A DNA stretch of 64,000 nucleotides from NCBI RefSeq assembly GCF_024298965.1, contig NZ_CP085193.1, positions 8,060,001 through 8,124,000 of the forward strand, read 5' to 3'. Below the pieces are notes generated by a model. That model saw only the letters and a program-made list of their open reading frames with translations. It did no database searches and had not been told where the DNA came from. Shown in pieces: positions 7,233 to 15,767 of this stretch. The stretch is from Streptomyces rapamycinicus NRRL 5491. GTDB lineage: Bacteria; Actinomycetota; Actinomycetes; Streptomycetales; Streptomycetaceae. The number at the start of each line of letters is the position of its first letter. Position 1 is the first letter of the stretch. Made by a program: the position numbers and the translations under genes.

Positions 7233-8345
7233 ATGTCCGGCATGGTCACCCAGGCACGCCCGCCACGGCGGGACGGATCATCCGTCCGGATCGGTGCTCT
7301 TGTCCCGCTGACCCGGCCCGGCTGGGTCGAGGCGGGTCAACACGTGCTCGCGGGCCTTGAGTTGGCCGTACGCGACGTCAACGACGGCGGCGGGATCGCC
7401 GGAAGCCCGATCGAGCTGGTGGTCCGGGACACCGCGGCCGATCCGCGGAGGGCGGCGGCGGCCGTGGACGAACTGGCCCACCTGGGCGTGGCCGCCGTGG
7501 CGGGGGAGTACCACAGCGTCGTCGCTCGTGCCGCCGCCGCCCGGGCCGATGCCCTCGGCCTGCCGTTCCTCTGCTCGTCGGCGGTTCTCGACGCGCTCAC
7601 CGACCAGCCGACGGACTGGGTCGCGCGCCTCGCCCCCGCGCAGTCCCACGGCTGGCGGATCTACGCGGACTACCTCCTCGGCGCGGGCCACCGCCGCATC
7701 GCCGTGGCGGCCGAGCCGAGTGTCTACTGGGCGTCCGGGGCCCGTGTCCTGCGGGACCATCTCGCGCCACGCGGCGGCACCGTCATCGAACTCGACATGC
7801 GCGCGCTCGCCCCCGCGGCCGTGTGCGACGAACTCGTCGCCCATCGCGCGACGGCCCTCCTGCTCCTGGTCGGCCACCCGGAGCCGGCCGTGTCGATCGT
7901 TACGTCCGTACGCCGCGACCAGCGCCTCGCCGAGATCGTGATGGGCGCTCCCGCCGGACAGCCGGAGTTCGCCGAATGGGCGGGCTCGCTGGGCGCCGAC
8001 GGCGCCGCGATCCCGTTTCTGCGCTATCTGCCCGAGCGCCTCACCCCATTCGGCGCACGCGTCGAGACCGCCCTCCGCGAGCGGCTGGCCGCGGCGCCCT
8101 CCTTTGTCGCCTTCGAGGGCTATGACACGGTCGCCGTCCTCGCCGAGGTGCTGCGTGCCCAGGGCACGGACCGGGCGGGCGTCGCCGCGTCCTGGCCGAG
8201 CGTCGCGGTCGAAGGCACCCGCGGGCGGATCCGGTTCTCCCGCACCTCGGGCAGCGGCGTGTGGCAATGGACCTGGCCGCCGGTCCAGGTCGTCGATCGG
8301 GATCCGGCGGAACCCGGTCGCTTTCGGATCCTTCACACCGGCTGA
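7233..8345 (+). CDS. Periplasmic-binding-fold protein without export signal
   Basis: About 370 residues of the type I periplasmic binding fold, Leu/Ile/Val (Peripla_BP_6) class: an opening strand RIGALVPLTRPGWVEAGQH, GLELAVRDVNDGGGIAGSPI and VVRDTAADPRRAAAAVDEL are all standard for branched-chain amino acid receptor proteins. The N-terminus, however, has neither a Sec or Tat signal nor a lipobox Cys; the binding domain begins within 10-20 residues of any possible start (GTG 7215, ATG 7233, ATG 7242). No permease or ATPase gene is nearby. It may act as a cytosolic sensor like AmiC, or be an orphan. Start choice is uncertain. Confidence 0.75.
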   Translation: MSGMVTQARPPRRDGSSVRIGALVPLTRPGWVEAGQHVLAGLELAVRDVNDGGGIAGSPIELVVRDTAADPRRAAAAVDELAHLGVAAVAGEYHSVVARAAAARADALGLPFLCSSAVLDALTDQPTDWVARLAPAQSHGWRIYADYLLGAGHRRIAVAAEPSVYWASGARVLRDHLAPRGGTVIELDMRALAPAAVCDELVAHRATALLLLVGHPEPAVSIVTSVRRDQRLAEIVMGAPAGQPEFAEWAGSLGADGAAIPFLRYLPERLTPFGARVETALRERLAAAPSFVAFEGYDTVAVLAEVLRAQGTDRAGVAASWPSVAVEGTRGRIRFSRTSGSGVWQWTWPPVQVVDRDPAEPGRFRILHTG

Positions 8346-8406
8346 GCGGGTACGGAGGCCCGGGCCCCCGGCGCCTCCGCCCGGCGCCTCCGCCCGGCGT
8401 CTCCGC

Positions 8407-9612
8407 TCACCGGGTGCGGGGGCCTCCCAGGCACAGCGCGTGGTCGATCAGAGCACTGGCCGCGTTCTCCTGGTCCAGGATGTGCTCCGGGGTGTCGCCG
8501 CGCGCCTCGGACATGGAGACCACGGCGCTTCGCCCGCCGTCGTCGGTGACGCCGTTGAGGGTGATGTAGCCGCCGTCCCCGCCCTCGTGGCTCCAGTAGG
8601 TTCCGCCGCAGCTCAGCGGGCGTTCGACCAGACCGAGCCCGTATCGGCCGCCGGGCCACAGCCGTTGGACCTCCGCGCTCACGGGGACGGTCCGCTTCAT
8701 CTCGGCCAGCTGCCGCGGCGGCAGCAGGCGGCCCGCGAGCAGCGCGCGGAGGAAGCGGTTCTCGTCCCGCGTGGTCGTGACCCACGAAAGGTTCTCGTGG
8801 TCCACCGGTATCTGGTCGGTGACGTCCACCTCGGAACCGGGGCCGAAGAGCTGGTAGGCCCTGGCGTGCGGCCGGGGCAGGGTGGGCGAGGTGCCCATCC
8901 AGCGGGTCCGGTCGAGGCCGAGCGGGCGCAGCACGCGGTGCTCGATCTCCTGGTGGGCGGGTCGGCCGGTGGCCTTCTGGATGATCATGTCGAGCAGGAC
9001 ATAGCCGGTGTTGGAGTACGCCCAGCCCTCGCCGGACGGGAAGTCCGGCGCGTGGGCCATGGCGCGGGCCACCAGCCGCCCGGGGCCGTGGACGTCGTGG
9101 CGCTGCTGGTAGTACTCCTCCGGCGTGGTGTATCCGGGCAGGTCGTCGTGGATGCCGCTGGTGTGCTGGAGCAGTTGGCGGAGGGTGATCCGGCTGCCGT
9201 CGTTGCCGTTGCCGCGCACCACTCCCGGCAGCCAGTGGTCGACGGTGTCGTCCAGGGAGAGTTCGCCCTCGGCCTCCAGTTGGAGGACCACGGTGGCGAC
9301 CAGCGTCTTGGACGTACTGGCCATGCGGAAGTAGCCGTCGGAAGGGACCGGGCGGCCGGTGTTCAGGTCGGCGGTGCCGCTGGTGGCGACCGACTGCCGG
9401 CCGTCGGGCGCGATCGCGCGGGCCTGCACACCGCTGACCCCGAGGGCGTGGATCGCCTCGGTGTCCTGGCGCAGCCGCTCGCCGGGGGAGCGGGCGGCGG
9501 GCTGGGCGGCGGGCTGGTCGGTGGGCTGGGCGGCGGCGGTGGCCACCTCGGCGGCGAGCAGCGCAGCGACACCGAGTGCCACGGCGAGGCGCCTTCGCGG
9601 AGTCGAAGTCAT
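8407..9612 (-). CDS. Secreted serine hydrolase, beta-lactamase/DD-peptidase fold
   Basis: A 401-residue exported protein. A signal peptide (about 1-28, ending ATAAA) is followed by a QPTDQPAAQPAA linker and a class C beta-lactamase-like domain. The catalytic SxxK is STSK (in FRMASTSKTLVAT, about residues 95-107), the YxN motif is YSN in GWAYSNTGYVLLDM, and the third element is HEGGDGGY. Such proteins are D-alanyl-D-alanine carboxypeptidases, D-aminopeptidases or esterases; the length and secretion fit Streptomyces DD-carboxypeptidase relatives. It is convergent with the solute-binding gene, and transcribed away from GH51. Confidence 0.85.
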   Translation of the reverse strand: MTSTPRRRLAVALGVAALLAAEVATAAAQPTDQPAAQPAARSPGERLRQDTEAIHALGVSGVQARAIAPDGRQSVATSGTADLNTGRPVPSDGYFRMASTSKTLVATVVLQLEAEGELSLDDTVDHWLPGVVRGNGNDGSRITLRQLLQHTSGIHDDLPGYTTPEEYYQQRHDVHGPGRLVARAMAHAPDFPSGEGWAYSNTGYVLLDMIIQKATGRPAHQEIEHRVLRPLGLDRTRWMGTSPTLPRPHARAYQLFGPGSEVDVTDQIPVDHENLSWVTTTRDENRFLRALLAGRLLPPRQLAEMKRTVPVSAEVQRLWPGGRYGLGLVERPLSCGGTYWSHEGGDGGYITLNGVTDDGGRSAVVSMSEARGDTPEHILDQENAASALIDHALCLGGPRTR

Positions 9613-9727
9613 GGCCGAACGCTAATTTCGCCCCCGGTGGGGGGCGATCCGGCGCACCCCAGGATCGGAAGGGGGGTATCCCCCAGCGCGGGCCGCTCAG
9701 CCCGGACACCCCGGCGCCGTCCTGCCA

Positions 9728-9757
9728 TTGACGCACGCCGTGGCGAGATCTTACGGT
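9728..9757 (+). promoter_or_regulatory. Candidate promoter of the GH51 gene
   Basis: -35 TTGACG (9728-9733) and -10 TACGGT (9752-9757) with an 18-bp spacer. GTTCGA-type boxes begin 3 bp further downstream, in a position suited to repression. Confidence 0.5.
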
Positions 9758-9760
9758 CGC

Positions 9761-9796
9761 GTTCGAAGAAACGAGCGCTGGTCGATATGTCGAATA
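9761..9796. promoter_or_regulatory. GTTCGA/GTCGA box cluster upstream of GH51
   Basis: GTTCGAAGA (9761-9769), GTCGATAT (9781-9788) and GTCGAATA (9789-9796) lie between the predicted -10 and the GH51 start. They resemble the boxes at the IclR promoter and at the sugar operon promoter, which suggests shared control. Confidence 0.4.
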
Positions 9797-9848
9797 GTCG
9801 CGCGGGCGCGCACATGCGCAGTCGCGACACCCGAAGAGATGGGCCGTC

Positions 9849-11357
9849 ATGCCGCAGACCGATTCCGCCCGGTTCACCCTCGACCCCGCCTTCGCCGTCG
9901 GCGACGTCAACCCCCGCCTCTTCGGCTCCTTCGTCGAGCACCTCGGACGCTGCGTCTACACCGGCATCCATGAGCCGGGCCATCCGGCCGCCGACGAGGC
10001 CGGGCTGCGTACCGATGTCCTCGCGCTGATCCGGGAGCTGGGCGTCAGCGTCATCCGGTATCCGGGGGGCAACTTCGTCTCCGGCTACAAGTGGGAGGAC
10101 GGTGTCGGGCCGGTCGAGGAGCGGCCGCGGCGGCTCGATCTGGCCTGGCGTTCCACCGAGACCAACCGGTTCGGGCTCTCCGAGTACATCGACTTCGTCC
10201 GTAAGGCCGGCGTCGAGCCCATGATGGCGCTCAACCTCGGCACCCGCGGTGTCGCCGAGGCCCTCGAACTGCAGGAGTACGCCAACCACCCGTCCGGCAC
10301 CGCCCTCGCCGACCTCCGGATCGGCCACGGCGACAAGGATCCGTACGGCATCGGGCTGTGGTGCCTGGGCAATGAGATGGACGGCCTCTGGCAGACCGGC
10401 CACAAGACGGCCGAGGAGTACGGACGGCTCGCCGCCGAGACCGCCCGCGCGATGCGGCAGATCGACCCGGGTGTGGAGCTCGTGGCGTGCGGCAGCTCCA
10501 ACCAGTCGATGCCGACGTTCGCCACCTGGGAGGCGACGGTCCTCGCACAGACCTACGACCTGGTGGACCACATCTCCCTGCACGCCTACTACGAGGAGCG
10601 CGACGGCGACCGCGACTCCTTCCTCGCCTCGGCCGTGGACATGGAGTCCTTCATCGAGAACGTCGTCGCCACCTGCGATCACATCGGCGCCCGGCTGAAG
10701 TCGAAGAAGAGGATCAACCTCTCCTTCGACGAGTGGAACGTCTGGTACCAGACCCACTACCACGACGCCGAGCCGCTCAACTGGGAGGAGGCCCCGCGCC
10801 TCCTGGAGGACAACTACTCCGTCACCGACGCCGTCGTGGTCGGCTCGCTGCTGATCGCCCTGCTCCGCCACGCCGACCGCGTCACCGTCGCCTGCCTCGC
10901 CCAGCTGGTCAACGTCATCGCCCCGATCATGACCGAACCGGGCGGCCCCGCCTGGCGGCAGACCACCTTCTACCCCTTCGCGCAGGCGTCGGCGCACGGG
11001 CGCGGGCGGGTGCTGCGGGTCGACGTCGACAGCCCGACGTACCAGACCCCCGTCTACGGCGAGGTGCCGCTGCTGCACGCCACCGCCGTGCTCGACGAGG
11101 CCACCGGCGCGGTGACGGTCTTCGCGGTCAACCGCGACCAGCACCGGCCGCTCCCGCTGGAGGTCGCCCTGCACGGCCTCCCGGTGACCCGCGTGGTCGA
11201 GCACGCCGTCCTCGCAGACGCCGACCCCGAGGCCCGTAACACCCTCACCGACCCCGAGCGCGTCACCCCGCGTCCCGGCGAGGGCACGGAGCTCGCGGAC
11301 GGCGCCCTGCGCACCACGCTGGAGCCGATGTCGTGGAACGTCATACGCCTGGCCTGA
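9849..11357 (+). CDS. abfA: Alpha-L-arabinofuranosidase, GH51
   Basis: A 502-residue cytosolic GH51 enzyme that removes terminal alpha-L-arabinofuranosyl groups from arabino-oligosaccharides. The start region NPRLFGSFVEHLGRCVYTGI and VIRYPGGNFVSGYKWEDGVG are family signatures. The acid/base is E176 (CLGNEMDG) and the nucleophile E295 (SFDEWNVW). A C-terminal beta-domain (about 390-502) follows. There is no signal peptide, as usual for Streptomyces GH51, so substrates must be imported first. ATG at 9849 follows a modest GAAGAGATGGG site. Promoter boxes suggest IclR control. The gene ends at a strong hairpin. Confidence 0.95.
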   Translation: MPQTDSARFTLDPAFAVGDVNPRLFGSFVEHLGRCVYTGIHEPGHPAADEAGLRTDVLALIRELGVSVIRYPGGNFVSGYKWEDGVGPVEERPRRLDLAWRSTETNRFGLSEYIDFVRKAGVEPMMALNLGTRGVAEALELQEYANHPSGTALADLRIGHGDKDPYGIGLWCLGNEMDGLWQTGHKTAEEYGRLAAETARAMRQIDPGVELVACGSSNQSMPTFATWEATVLAQTYDLVDHISLHAYYEERDGDRDSFLASAVDMESFIENVVATCDHIGARLKSKKRINLSFDEWNVWYQTHYHDAEPLNWEEAPRLLEDNYSVTDAVVVGSLLIALLRHADRVTVACLAQLVNVIAPIMTEPGGPAWRQTTFYPFAQASAHGRGRVLRVDVDSPTYQTPVYGEVPLLHATAVLDEATGAVTVFAVNRDQHRPLPLEVALHGLPVTRVVEHAVLADADPEARNTLTDPERVTPRPGEGTELADGALRTTLEPMSWNVIRLA

Positions 11358-11373
11358 GCGCCCCGGGTTGAAG

Positions 11374-11399
11374 GCCCCGCCCGGGGTGCCGGGCGGGGC
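11374..11399 (+). terminator. Terminator after GH51
   Basis: Perfect 11-bp GC arms (11374-11384, 11389-11399) with a 4-nt loop, 16 bp after the GH51 stop. It lies between convergent genes and may serve both. Confidence 0.75.
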
Positions 11400-11442
11400 G
11401 TGGACGGGGGACGGGGTGCGGGTGACGCGGTGCGGCGCCCGG

Positions 11443-12258
11443 TCAGGCGTCCGGGTCGACGCCGACCGTGAGCGTGCCGCGATAACCGGCGGCCGGCGTG
11501 CTGCCCAGCGCCGTCACGGCGAGCAGCCCGGCGGCGGTGCCGCCGTTGCCGTAGATGCCGTCGGCGGACAGGGGAGTGCGGGGGACGGTGTTGGTGGAGT
11601 ACGGGGAGAGCTTCGCCACCGCCTCGGTGATCTTCTCGTCGAAGAAGAGCTGACCGGTGTGGATCTCGTTGCCGCCGGTGAACGAGCCGTCCGGGGTGAG
11701 GGTGACACCCGTGTGCACCTTGAGGTGGACATGGACGCAGCGGCCCCGGTACCAGCCGGGGTAGATCCCGGTGAGCCTGGCCACCCCGTCGGTGCCGGTG
11801 AGCACGCCGCCGCGCAGGAACTTGCCGTTGTCCGGCTCCTGGTGGCCGTTGTTGCCGACGAAGCCGGAGTACTCGCCGAGCGCGTCGCAGTACCAGATCT
11901 CCACCAGCGCCTTGTCGAGGGGCGCGCAGGTGGCGGTGTCCACGACGGTGAGGACGAGCTCGAGCGGGACTCCCTTCTTGTCCTCGGCGACGTCCGTTCG
12001 TACGAGGGCGTGGTCGAGGTAGTACGGACCCTCGGTGAGCTCCTTGGTGAGCGTGCAGATGGCGGCGGTGTCGCGGGCCCCGGCGGCCGTGGTGGTCCCG
12101 GTGGCCGCGGACCCGGCGGCCGTATCACTCGCCGTCGCCGACTCCGGGCGGGCGGCGGCCGTGCCCGCGCCGATTCCGATGGCCGCCGCGGCGGCGCTTC
12201 CGGCGAGCAGTACTCTTCGGCGCCCCATGGGGGCGGGGGATAAGTCTGTCATGAGCAT
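11443..12258 (-). CDS. Secreted (Tat) intradiol aromatic ring-cleavage dioxygenase
   Basis: About 271 residues. The N-terminus has a twin-arginine signal (MGRRRVLLAGSAAAAAIG) followed by a low-complexity Ala/Thr linker and an intradiol dioxygenase domain. The Fe(III) ligands are visible: Tyr in EIWYCDALGEYSGF, then Tyr and two His in YPGWYRGRCVHVHLKV. The family opens catechol or protocatechuate rings between the hydroxyls with O2. Export in folded, metal-loaded form suits Tat. Streptomyces secrete such enzymes in lignin-rich settings; this one has no carbohydrate-binding module. Starts upstream to 12303 are possible, but ATG 12258 or 12252 gives a normal Tat leader. Confidence 0.85.
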   Translation of the reverse strand: MLMTDLSPAPMGRRRVLLAGSAAAAAIGIGAGTAAARPESATASDTAAGSAATGTTTAAGARDTAAICTLTKELTEGPYYLDHALVRTDVAEDKKGVPLELVLTVVDTATCAPLDKALVEIWYCDALGEYSGFVGNNGHQEPDNGKFLRGGVLTGTDGVARLTGIYPGWYRGRCVHVHLKVHTGVTLTPDGSFTGGNEIHTGQLFFDEKITEAVAKLSPYSTNTVPRTPLSADGIYGNGGTAAGLLAVTALGSTPAAGYRGTLTVGVDPDA

Positions 12259-12578
12259 GGAAATGTAGGGGAGATCCCTGTGGGGCGCCTGTGGATTCGG
12301 CAAAGTCCCTGCCCGTCAACTCTCGATACGGCCAACTCCCTTACCTCGTACGGGTGTTGACAGTGCGACAAGCGCTTACTAGCTTCTTCCGGGATGGCCG
12401 CTGTCCGCCGGGGCGATCCTGACCACATCGCCCGGCGCCAGGGCCCTGCACCGTCAGAGCCGCAACCTTTGGCGATCTCCACCGGCCTTTGTGATCAGCG
12501 TGCTTGCCGCTCACCCTCGCTCATCCCGCAAGCGATTACCCTCCCGTGTGGAGATCCTCCGAATGAGAGGACTCCCCC
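12259..12578. other. Gene-free divergent promoter region
   Basis: 320 bp between the dioxygenase and pectate lyase starts. It holds a near-consensus promoter (12357-12385), an AAGCGCTT palindrome in its spacer, and about 190 bp of pectate lyase leader in which I see no further gene. Confidence 0.6.
12357..12385 (+). promoter_or_regulatory. Pectate lyase promoter with palindrome in the spacer
   Basis: -35 TTGACA (12357-12362), 17-bp spacer, -10 TAGCTT (12380-12385). The spacer contains AAGCGCTT (12370-12377), the common core of LacI-family sugar-repressor operators, so binding there would block polymerase. A 190-nt leader follows. Confidence 0.65.
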
Positions 12579-13697
12579 ATGCGCTCGACGCACGACCACG
12601 GCACCACGCACGACCACGGCACCACGGACGGCGACGATGTCATTGACGTCAACCGCGTCACCGCCCGCGACCGACGCCGGCTGACCGCGGTCGCCGCGGG
12701 CGTCACCGCGGCGCTCGCCCTCGGCGGCCTCTCCACGGTCTCCGCCCATGGCGCGGACTCGGCCGACTCCGCACGCTCCGGCACCACGCACACCACCGCC
12801 GCACGCTCCGGAAACGCACTCCCCGCCGCCGAGACCACCCCCATCGGCTTCGGCGCCGGCACCACGGGCGGCGGGAACGCCACCGCCACCACCGTGACCT
12901 CCCTGGACGCCTTCAAGTCCGCCGTCACCGGCGACCAGGCCAAGGTGGTCAAGGTCTCCGGGCTGATCTCCCTCACCGGCCAGGTGGACCTCGGCTCCAA
13001 CACCACCGTGCTGGGCGTGGGTTCGGGCTCCGGTTTCACCGGCGGCGGACTGCGGCTGAAGGAGTCGACGAACGTCATCGTCCGCAACCTCGACATCAGC
13101 AAGCCCCGGAAGCCGTCCGACGGCATCACCGTGCAGAAGTCCACCAAGGTGTGGATCGACCACAACACCTTCTCGGCCGACCGCGACCACGACAAGGACT
13201 ACTACGACGGCCTGCTGGACATCAACCACGGCTCGGACAACATCACCGTCTCCTGGAACAAGTTCGCCGACCACTTCAAGGGCAGCCTGGTCGGCCACAG
13301 CGACAACAACGCGGCCGAGGACACCGGCCACCTCAAGGTGACGTACCACCACAACTGGTTCTCAGACGTCTACTCCCGCATCCCCAGCCTGCGCTTCGGC
13401 ACCGGCCACTTCTACGACAACTACGTGCAGGGCGCGGAGACCGGTGTGCACTCCCGGATGGGCGCGCAGACGCTGGTCGAGAACAACGTCTTCCGCGACA
13501 CCGAAGTGGCCGTCACCACCAGCCGGGACAGCGATGTCGACGGCTATGCGGTGCTGCGCGGCAACGACCTGGGCGGGGCGGCCACCGAGGTCTCCCGGAC
13601 GGGCAGCTTCACCACCCCGCCGTACGCGTACACGGCGGAACCGGCGTCCTCGGTCGTGGCCACCGTCACCGCCCAGGCGGGCGCGGGAAAGCTCTGA
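12579..13697 (+). CDS. Secreted pectate lyase, polysaccharide lyase family 1
   Basis: A 372-residue exported parallel beta-helix enzyme that cleaves polygalacturonate by Ca2+-dependent beta-elimination. PL1 signatures: KVWIDHNTFSAD, DGLLDINHGSDNITVSWNKF, and SRIPSLRFGTGH with the catalytic Arg. The export signal is unusually far in: about 34 polar residues including a duplicated HDHGTT (CACGACCACGGCACCACG twice) precede ARDRRRLTAVAAGVTAALAL, so the n-region is long; a Tat route is possible. ATG 12579 has a GAGAGGA site. The next gene starts 26 bp downstream and is probably co-transcribed. Confidence 0.92.
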   Translation: MRSTHDHGTTHDHGTTDGDDVIDVNRVTARDRRRLTAVAAGVTAALALGGLSTVSAHGADSADSARSGTTHTTAARSGNALPAAETTPIGFGAGTTGGGNATATTVTSLDAFKSAVTGDQAKVVKVSGLISLTGQVDLGSNTTVLGVGSGSGFTGGGLRLKESTNVIVRNLDISKPRKPSDGITVQKSTKVWIDHNTFSADRDHDKDYYDGLLDINHGSDNITVSWNKFADHFKGSLVGHSDNNAAEDTGHLKVTYHHNWFSDVYSRIPSLRFGTGHFYDNYVQGAETGVHSRMGAQTLVENNVFRDTEVAVTTSRDSDVDGYAVLRGNDLGGAATEVSRTGSFTTPPYAYTAEPASSVVATVTAQAGAGKL

Positions 13698-13723
13698 GGT
13701 TCATCAGCCGAGAGGACATCTCC

Positions 13724-14635
13724 GTGAGACTCATCGGACGCTTGGCCGTCGCCACCGCGGCGGCGCTCACCCTCTGCGCGACCGGCACGACATCCGGCAC
13801 CACGCCCGCGGTGGCGGACGCCGGGACCCGGCAGGCCACCTCGGGCACGTTCAACGTGCTGACCTACAACGTGGCGGGGCTCCCCGAGGGCCTGTCCTCC
13901 AGCCACCCCGCCAAGAACACCCCGCTGATATCGCCCCGGCTCGGGGCGTACGACATCGTCAACGTCCAGGAGGACTTCAACTACCACGCCGCGCTCTACG
14001 CCGGTGACGACCACCCGTACCGCACCCCCACCAGCGGTCCCGCCGTTTTCGGCGACGGTCTGAACACCCTCTCCGACCTGCCGTACGACGGTTTCGAGCG
14101 GGTGAAGTGGAAGAGGTGCAACGGCACCGACTGCCTCACCCCGAAGGGCTTCACCTTCGCCCGGGTGCGGCTGGCCGAGGGCGCCTACCTCGATCTGTAC
14201 AACCTGCACCCCAACGCGGGGACGACGGACGCCGACCTCGCCGCCCGCCGGGCCAACATCACCCAGCTCTCCGACTACATGGCCGCCCACTCCACCGGTA
14301 ACGCGGTGCTGGTCATGGGCGACACCAACACCCGCTACACCCGCACCGCCGACAACATCCGCGACCTCGCCACCCGCAACGGCCTCACCGACGCCTGGGT
14401 GGACCTCGTACGCGGCGGCTCGGCCCCGCCCGCCGGTTCCGACGCCCTCGTCTGCGACCCGGACAACGTCACCGACACCTGCGAGGTGGTGGACAAGGTT
14501 CTCTACCGCTCCGGCCCGCGACTCTCCCTCACCGCCACCCGCTACCACAACGCGCACACGGCCTTCCTCGACGGCGACGGCAAGCCGCTGTCCGACCACT
14601 ATCCGCACACCGTCGACTTCAGCTGGCGGCAGTAG
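13724..14635 (+). CDS. Secreted endonuclease/exonuclease/phosphatase-fold protein
   Basis: 303 residues, GTG start with a GAGAGGA ribosome site, 26 bp after pectate lyase. A signal peptide (about 1-35) precedes a DNase I-like fold: LTYNVAGLPEG at the start, NVQED (metal-binding Glu), GDTNTR, and SDHYPHTVDF (the Asp-His pair) at the end. Members hydrolyse phosphodiesters: nucleases, sphingomyelinases, inositol phosphatases. The domain resembles bacterial secreted sphingomyelinase/phosphodiesterase relatives more than true DNases, but the substrate cannot be read from sequence. Four cysteines could form disulphides outside the cell. Confidence 0.82.
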   Translation: MRLIGRLAVATAAALTLCATGTTSGTTPAVADAGTRQATSGTFNVLTYNVAGLPEGLSSSHPAKNTPLISPRLGAYDIVNVQEDFNYHAALYAGDDHPYRTPTSGPAVFGDGLNTLSDLPYDGFERVKWKRCNGTDCLTPKGFTFARVRLAEGAYLDLYNLHPNAGTTDADLAARRANITQLSDYMAAHSTGNAVLVMGDTNTRYTRTADNIRDLATRNGLTDAWVDLVRGGSAPPAGSDALVCDPDNVTDTCEVVDKVLYRSGPRLSLTATRYHNAHTAFLDGDGKPLSDHYPHTVDFSWRQ

Positions 14636-14645
14636 GCTTCGGCCC

Positions 14646-15449
14646 ATGCGTGATCTTGTGAGTGGCTTCGGTTATCTGATGAAGGGGCAGCGCTGGGCGG
14701 CCCGGCACGGGAGATGGTGGGGGTTCGGGATGATTCCCGCCCTGATCACCCTCGTCGGATACGCGGCGGCCCTCGTCGCCCTCTTCTTCTGGACCGATGA
14801 CGTCATCGCATGGGCCACACCCTTCGCCGACGACTGGTCCACGCCCTGGCTCGGCGTCTTCCGCGGCGCGCTCTCGATCCTCTTCGCCGCCACCTGCCTC
14901 TTCCTCGCCATCATCACGTTCACGGCGGTCACGCTGCTGGTCGGCCAGCCCTTCTACGAGTCGCTCTCCGAAGCGGTCGACCGCACCGAGGGCGGCGCGG
15001 TGCCCGAGTCCGGGATGTCGACCTGGGCGGAGCTGTGGATAGGGCTGCGCGAGGCCATCGCGCTGCTCATCCGCGTCACCCTCTGGAGCGTGCTCTTCTT
15101 CGCGCTCGGCTTCATCCCGGGGATCGGCCAGACCGTGATCCCCGTCCTGGCCTTCTGCGTGACCGCCTTCTTCCTCACCGAGGAGCTGACGTCGATCGCC
15201 CTGCTGCGCCGCGGTGTCCTGCTGAAGGAGCGCCGCCGCATGCTGCGCTCCCGCCGCCTCCTCTCCCTCGGCTTCGGCGTCCCGCTGTCCGTCCTCTTCC
15301 TGATCCCGCTGGTCGCGGTCTTCCTGATGCCGGGCGCGGTCGCGGGCGCGACATTGCTCGTACGCGACCTCACGGGCGAGGACGACGAGCCCGCGACTCC
15401 GCGGGGCGAGACGGCGGCGGACCCGGCGGGCGCCTTCAACGGCTCGTAG
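14646..15449 (+). CDS. EI24 domain integral membrane protein (CysZ-like)
   Basis: 267 residues with about five hydrophobic segments (near 27-47, 75-100, 140-160, 165-182, 208-235) and a charged C-terminal tail. The N-terminal pattern (SGFGYLMKGQRWAARHGRWWGFGMIPALI) and VTLLVGQPFYESLSEAVD match the EI24 family, to which the CysZ sulfate transporter belongs. In actinobacteria the role of these proteins is not established. ATG lies 10 bp after the previous stop, so transcription may be shared, though function seems unrelated. The 3' end abuts the breakpoint of the truncated NUDIX gene. Confidence 0.8.
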   Translation: MRDLVSGFGYLMKGQRWAARHGRWWGFGMIPALITLVGYAAALVALFFWTDDVIAWATPFADDWSTPWLGVFRGALSILFAATCLFLAIITFTAVTLLVGQPFYESLSEAVDRTEGGAVPESGMSTWAELWIGLREAIALLIRVTLWSVLFFALGFIPGIGQTVIPVLAFCVTAFFLTEELTSIALLRRGVLLKERRRMLRSRRLLSLGFGVPLSVLFLIPLVAVFLMPGAVAGATLLVRDLTGEDDEPATPRGETAADPAGAFNGS

Positions 15450-15479
15450 CGGCGGACCCACGAGTGCCGACCCGGTTGG

Positions 15480-15767
15480 TCCCTCGCCATCGTCGTAGGC
15501 AAAGACGTGACGGGGGTTGGTGTAGGTGCCGACGATGCCGACGATCTCGACATCAACCCCGGTCTCTTCGCGCGTCTCCCGAATCGCGCAGTCCGGCAGC
15601 GACTCTCCGATGTGCATGACACCACCAGGAAGCGCCCACATGCCGTTGTCCCGCCGACGCTGAAGCAGGATGCGCCCGGCATCGTCAACGACGACGGCGG
15701 AAGCGGCGGGAACCAGGCTGTTCGCGGCTGGGGCATTCGGGTCGTCCTCGTAGTCCCGCCTACCCAT
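15480..15767 (-). pseudogene. NUDIX hydrolase, 3'-truncated
   Basis: ATG 15767 begins MGRRDYEDDPNAPAANSLVP, a standard Streptomyces NUDIX N-terminus, and the Nudix box is intact (GGVMHIGESLPDCAIRETREETG, residues 48-70; the REETG core is present). After residue 95 (FAYDDGE, end about 15483) the similarity to full-length relatives of about 150 residues stops. The frame then runs on into the antisense strand of the EI24 gene. About 55 C-terminal residues, including the last strands of the fold, are missing, so a working enzyme is unlikely. The start overlaps the stop of the HTH gene by 8 bp, the normal pairing for this gene couple. Confidence 0.8.

Noticed and set aside
14619..15479. Continuation of the NUDIX frame as a longer fusion protein
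   Set aside because: After residue 95 the frame runs antisense through the EI24 gene and gives acidic low-complexity sequence; treated as truncation, not fusion.
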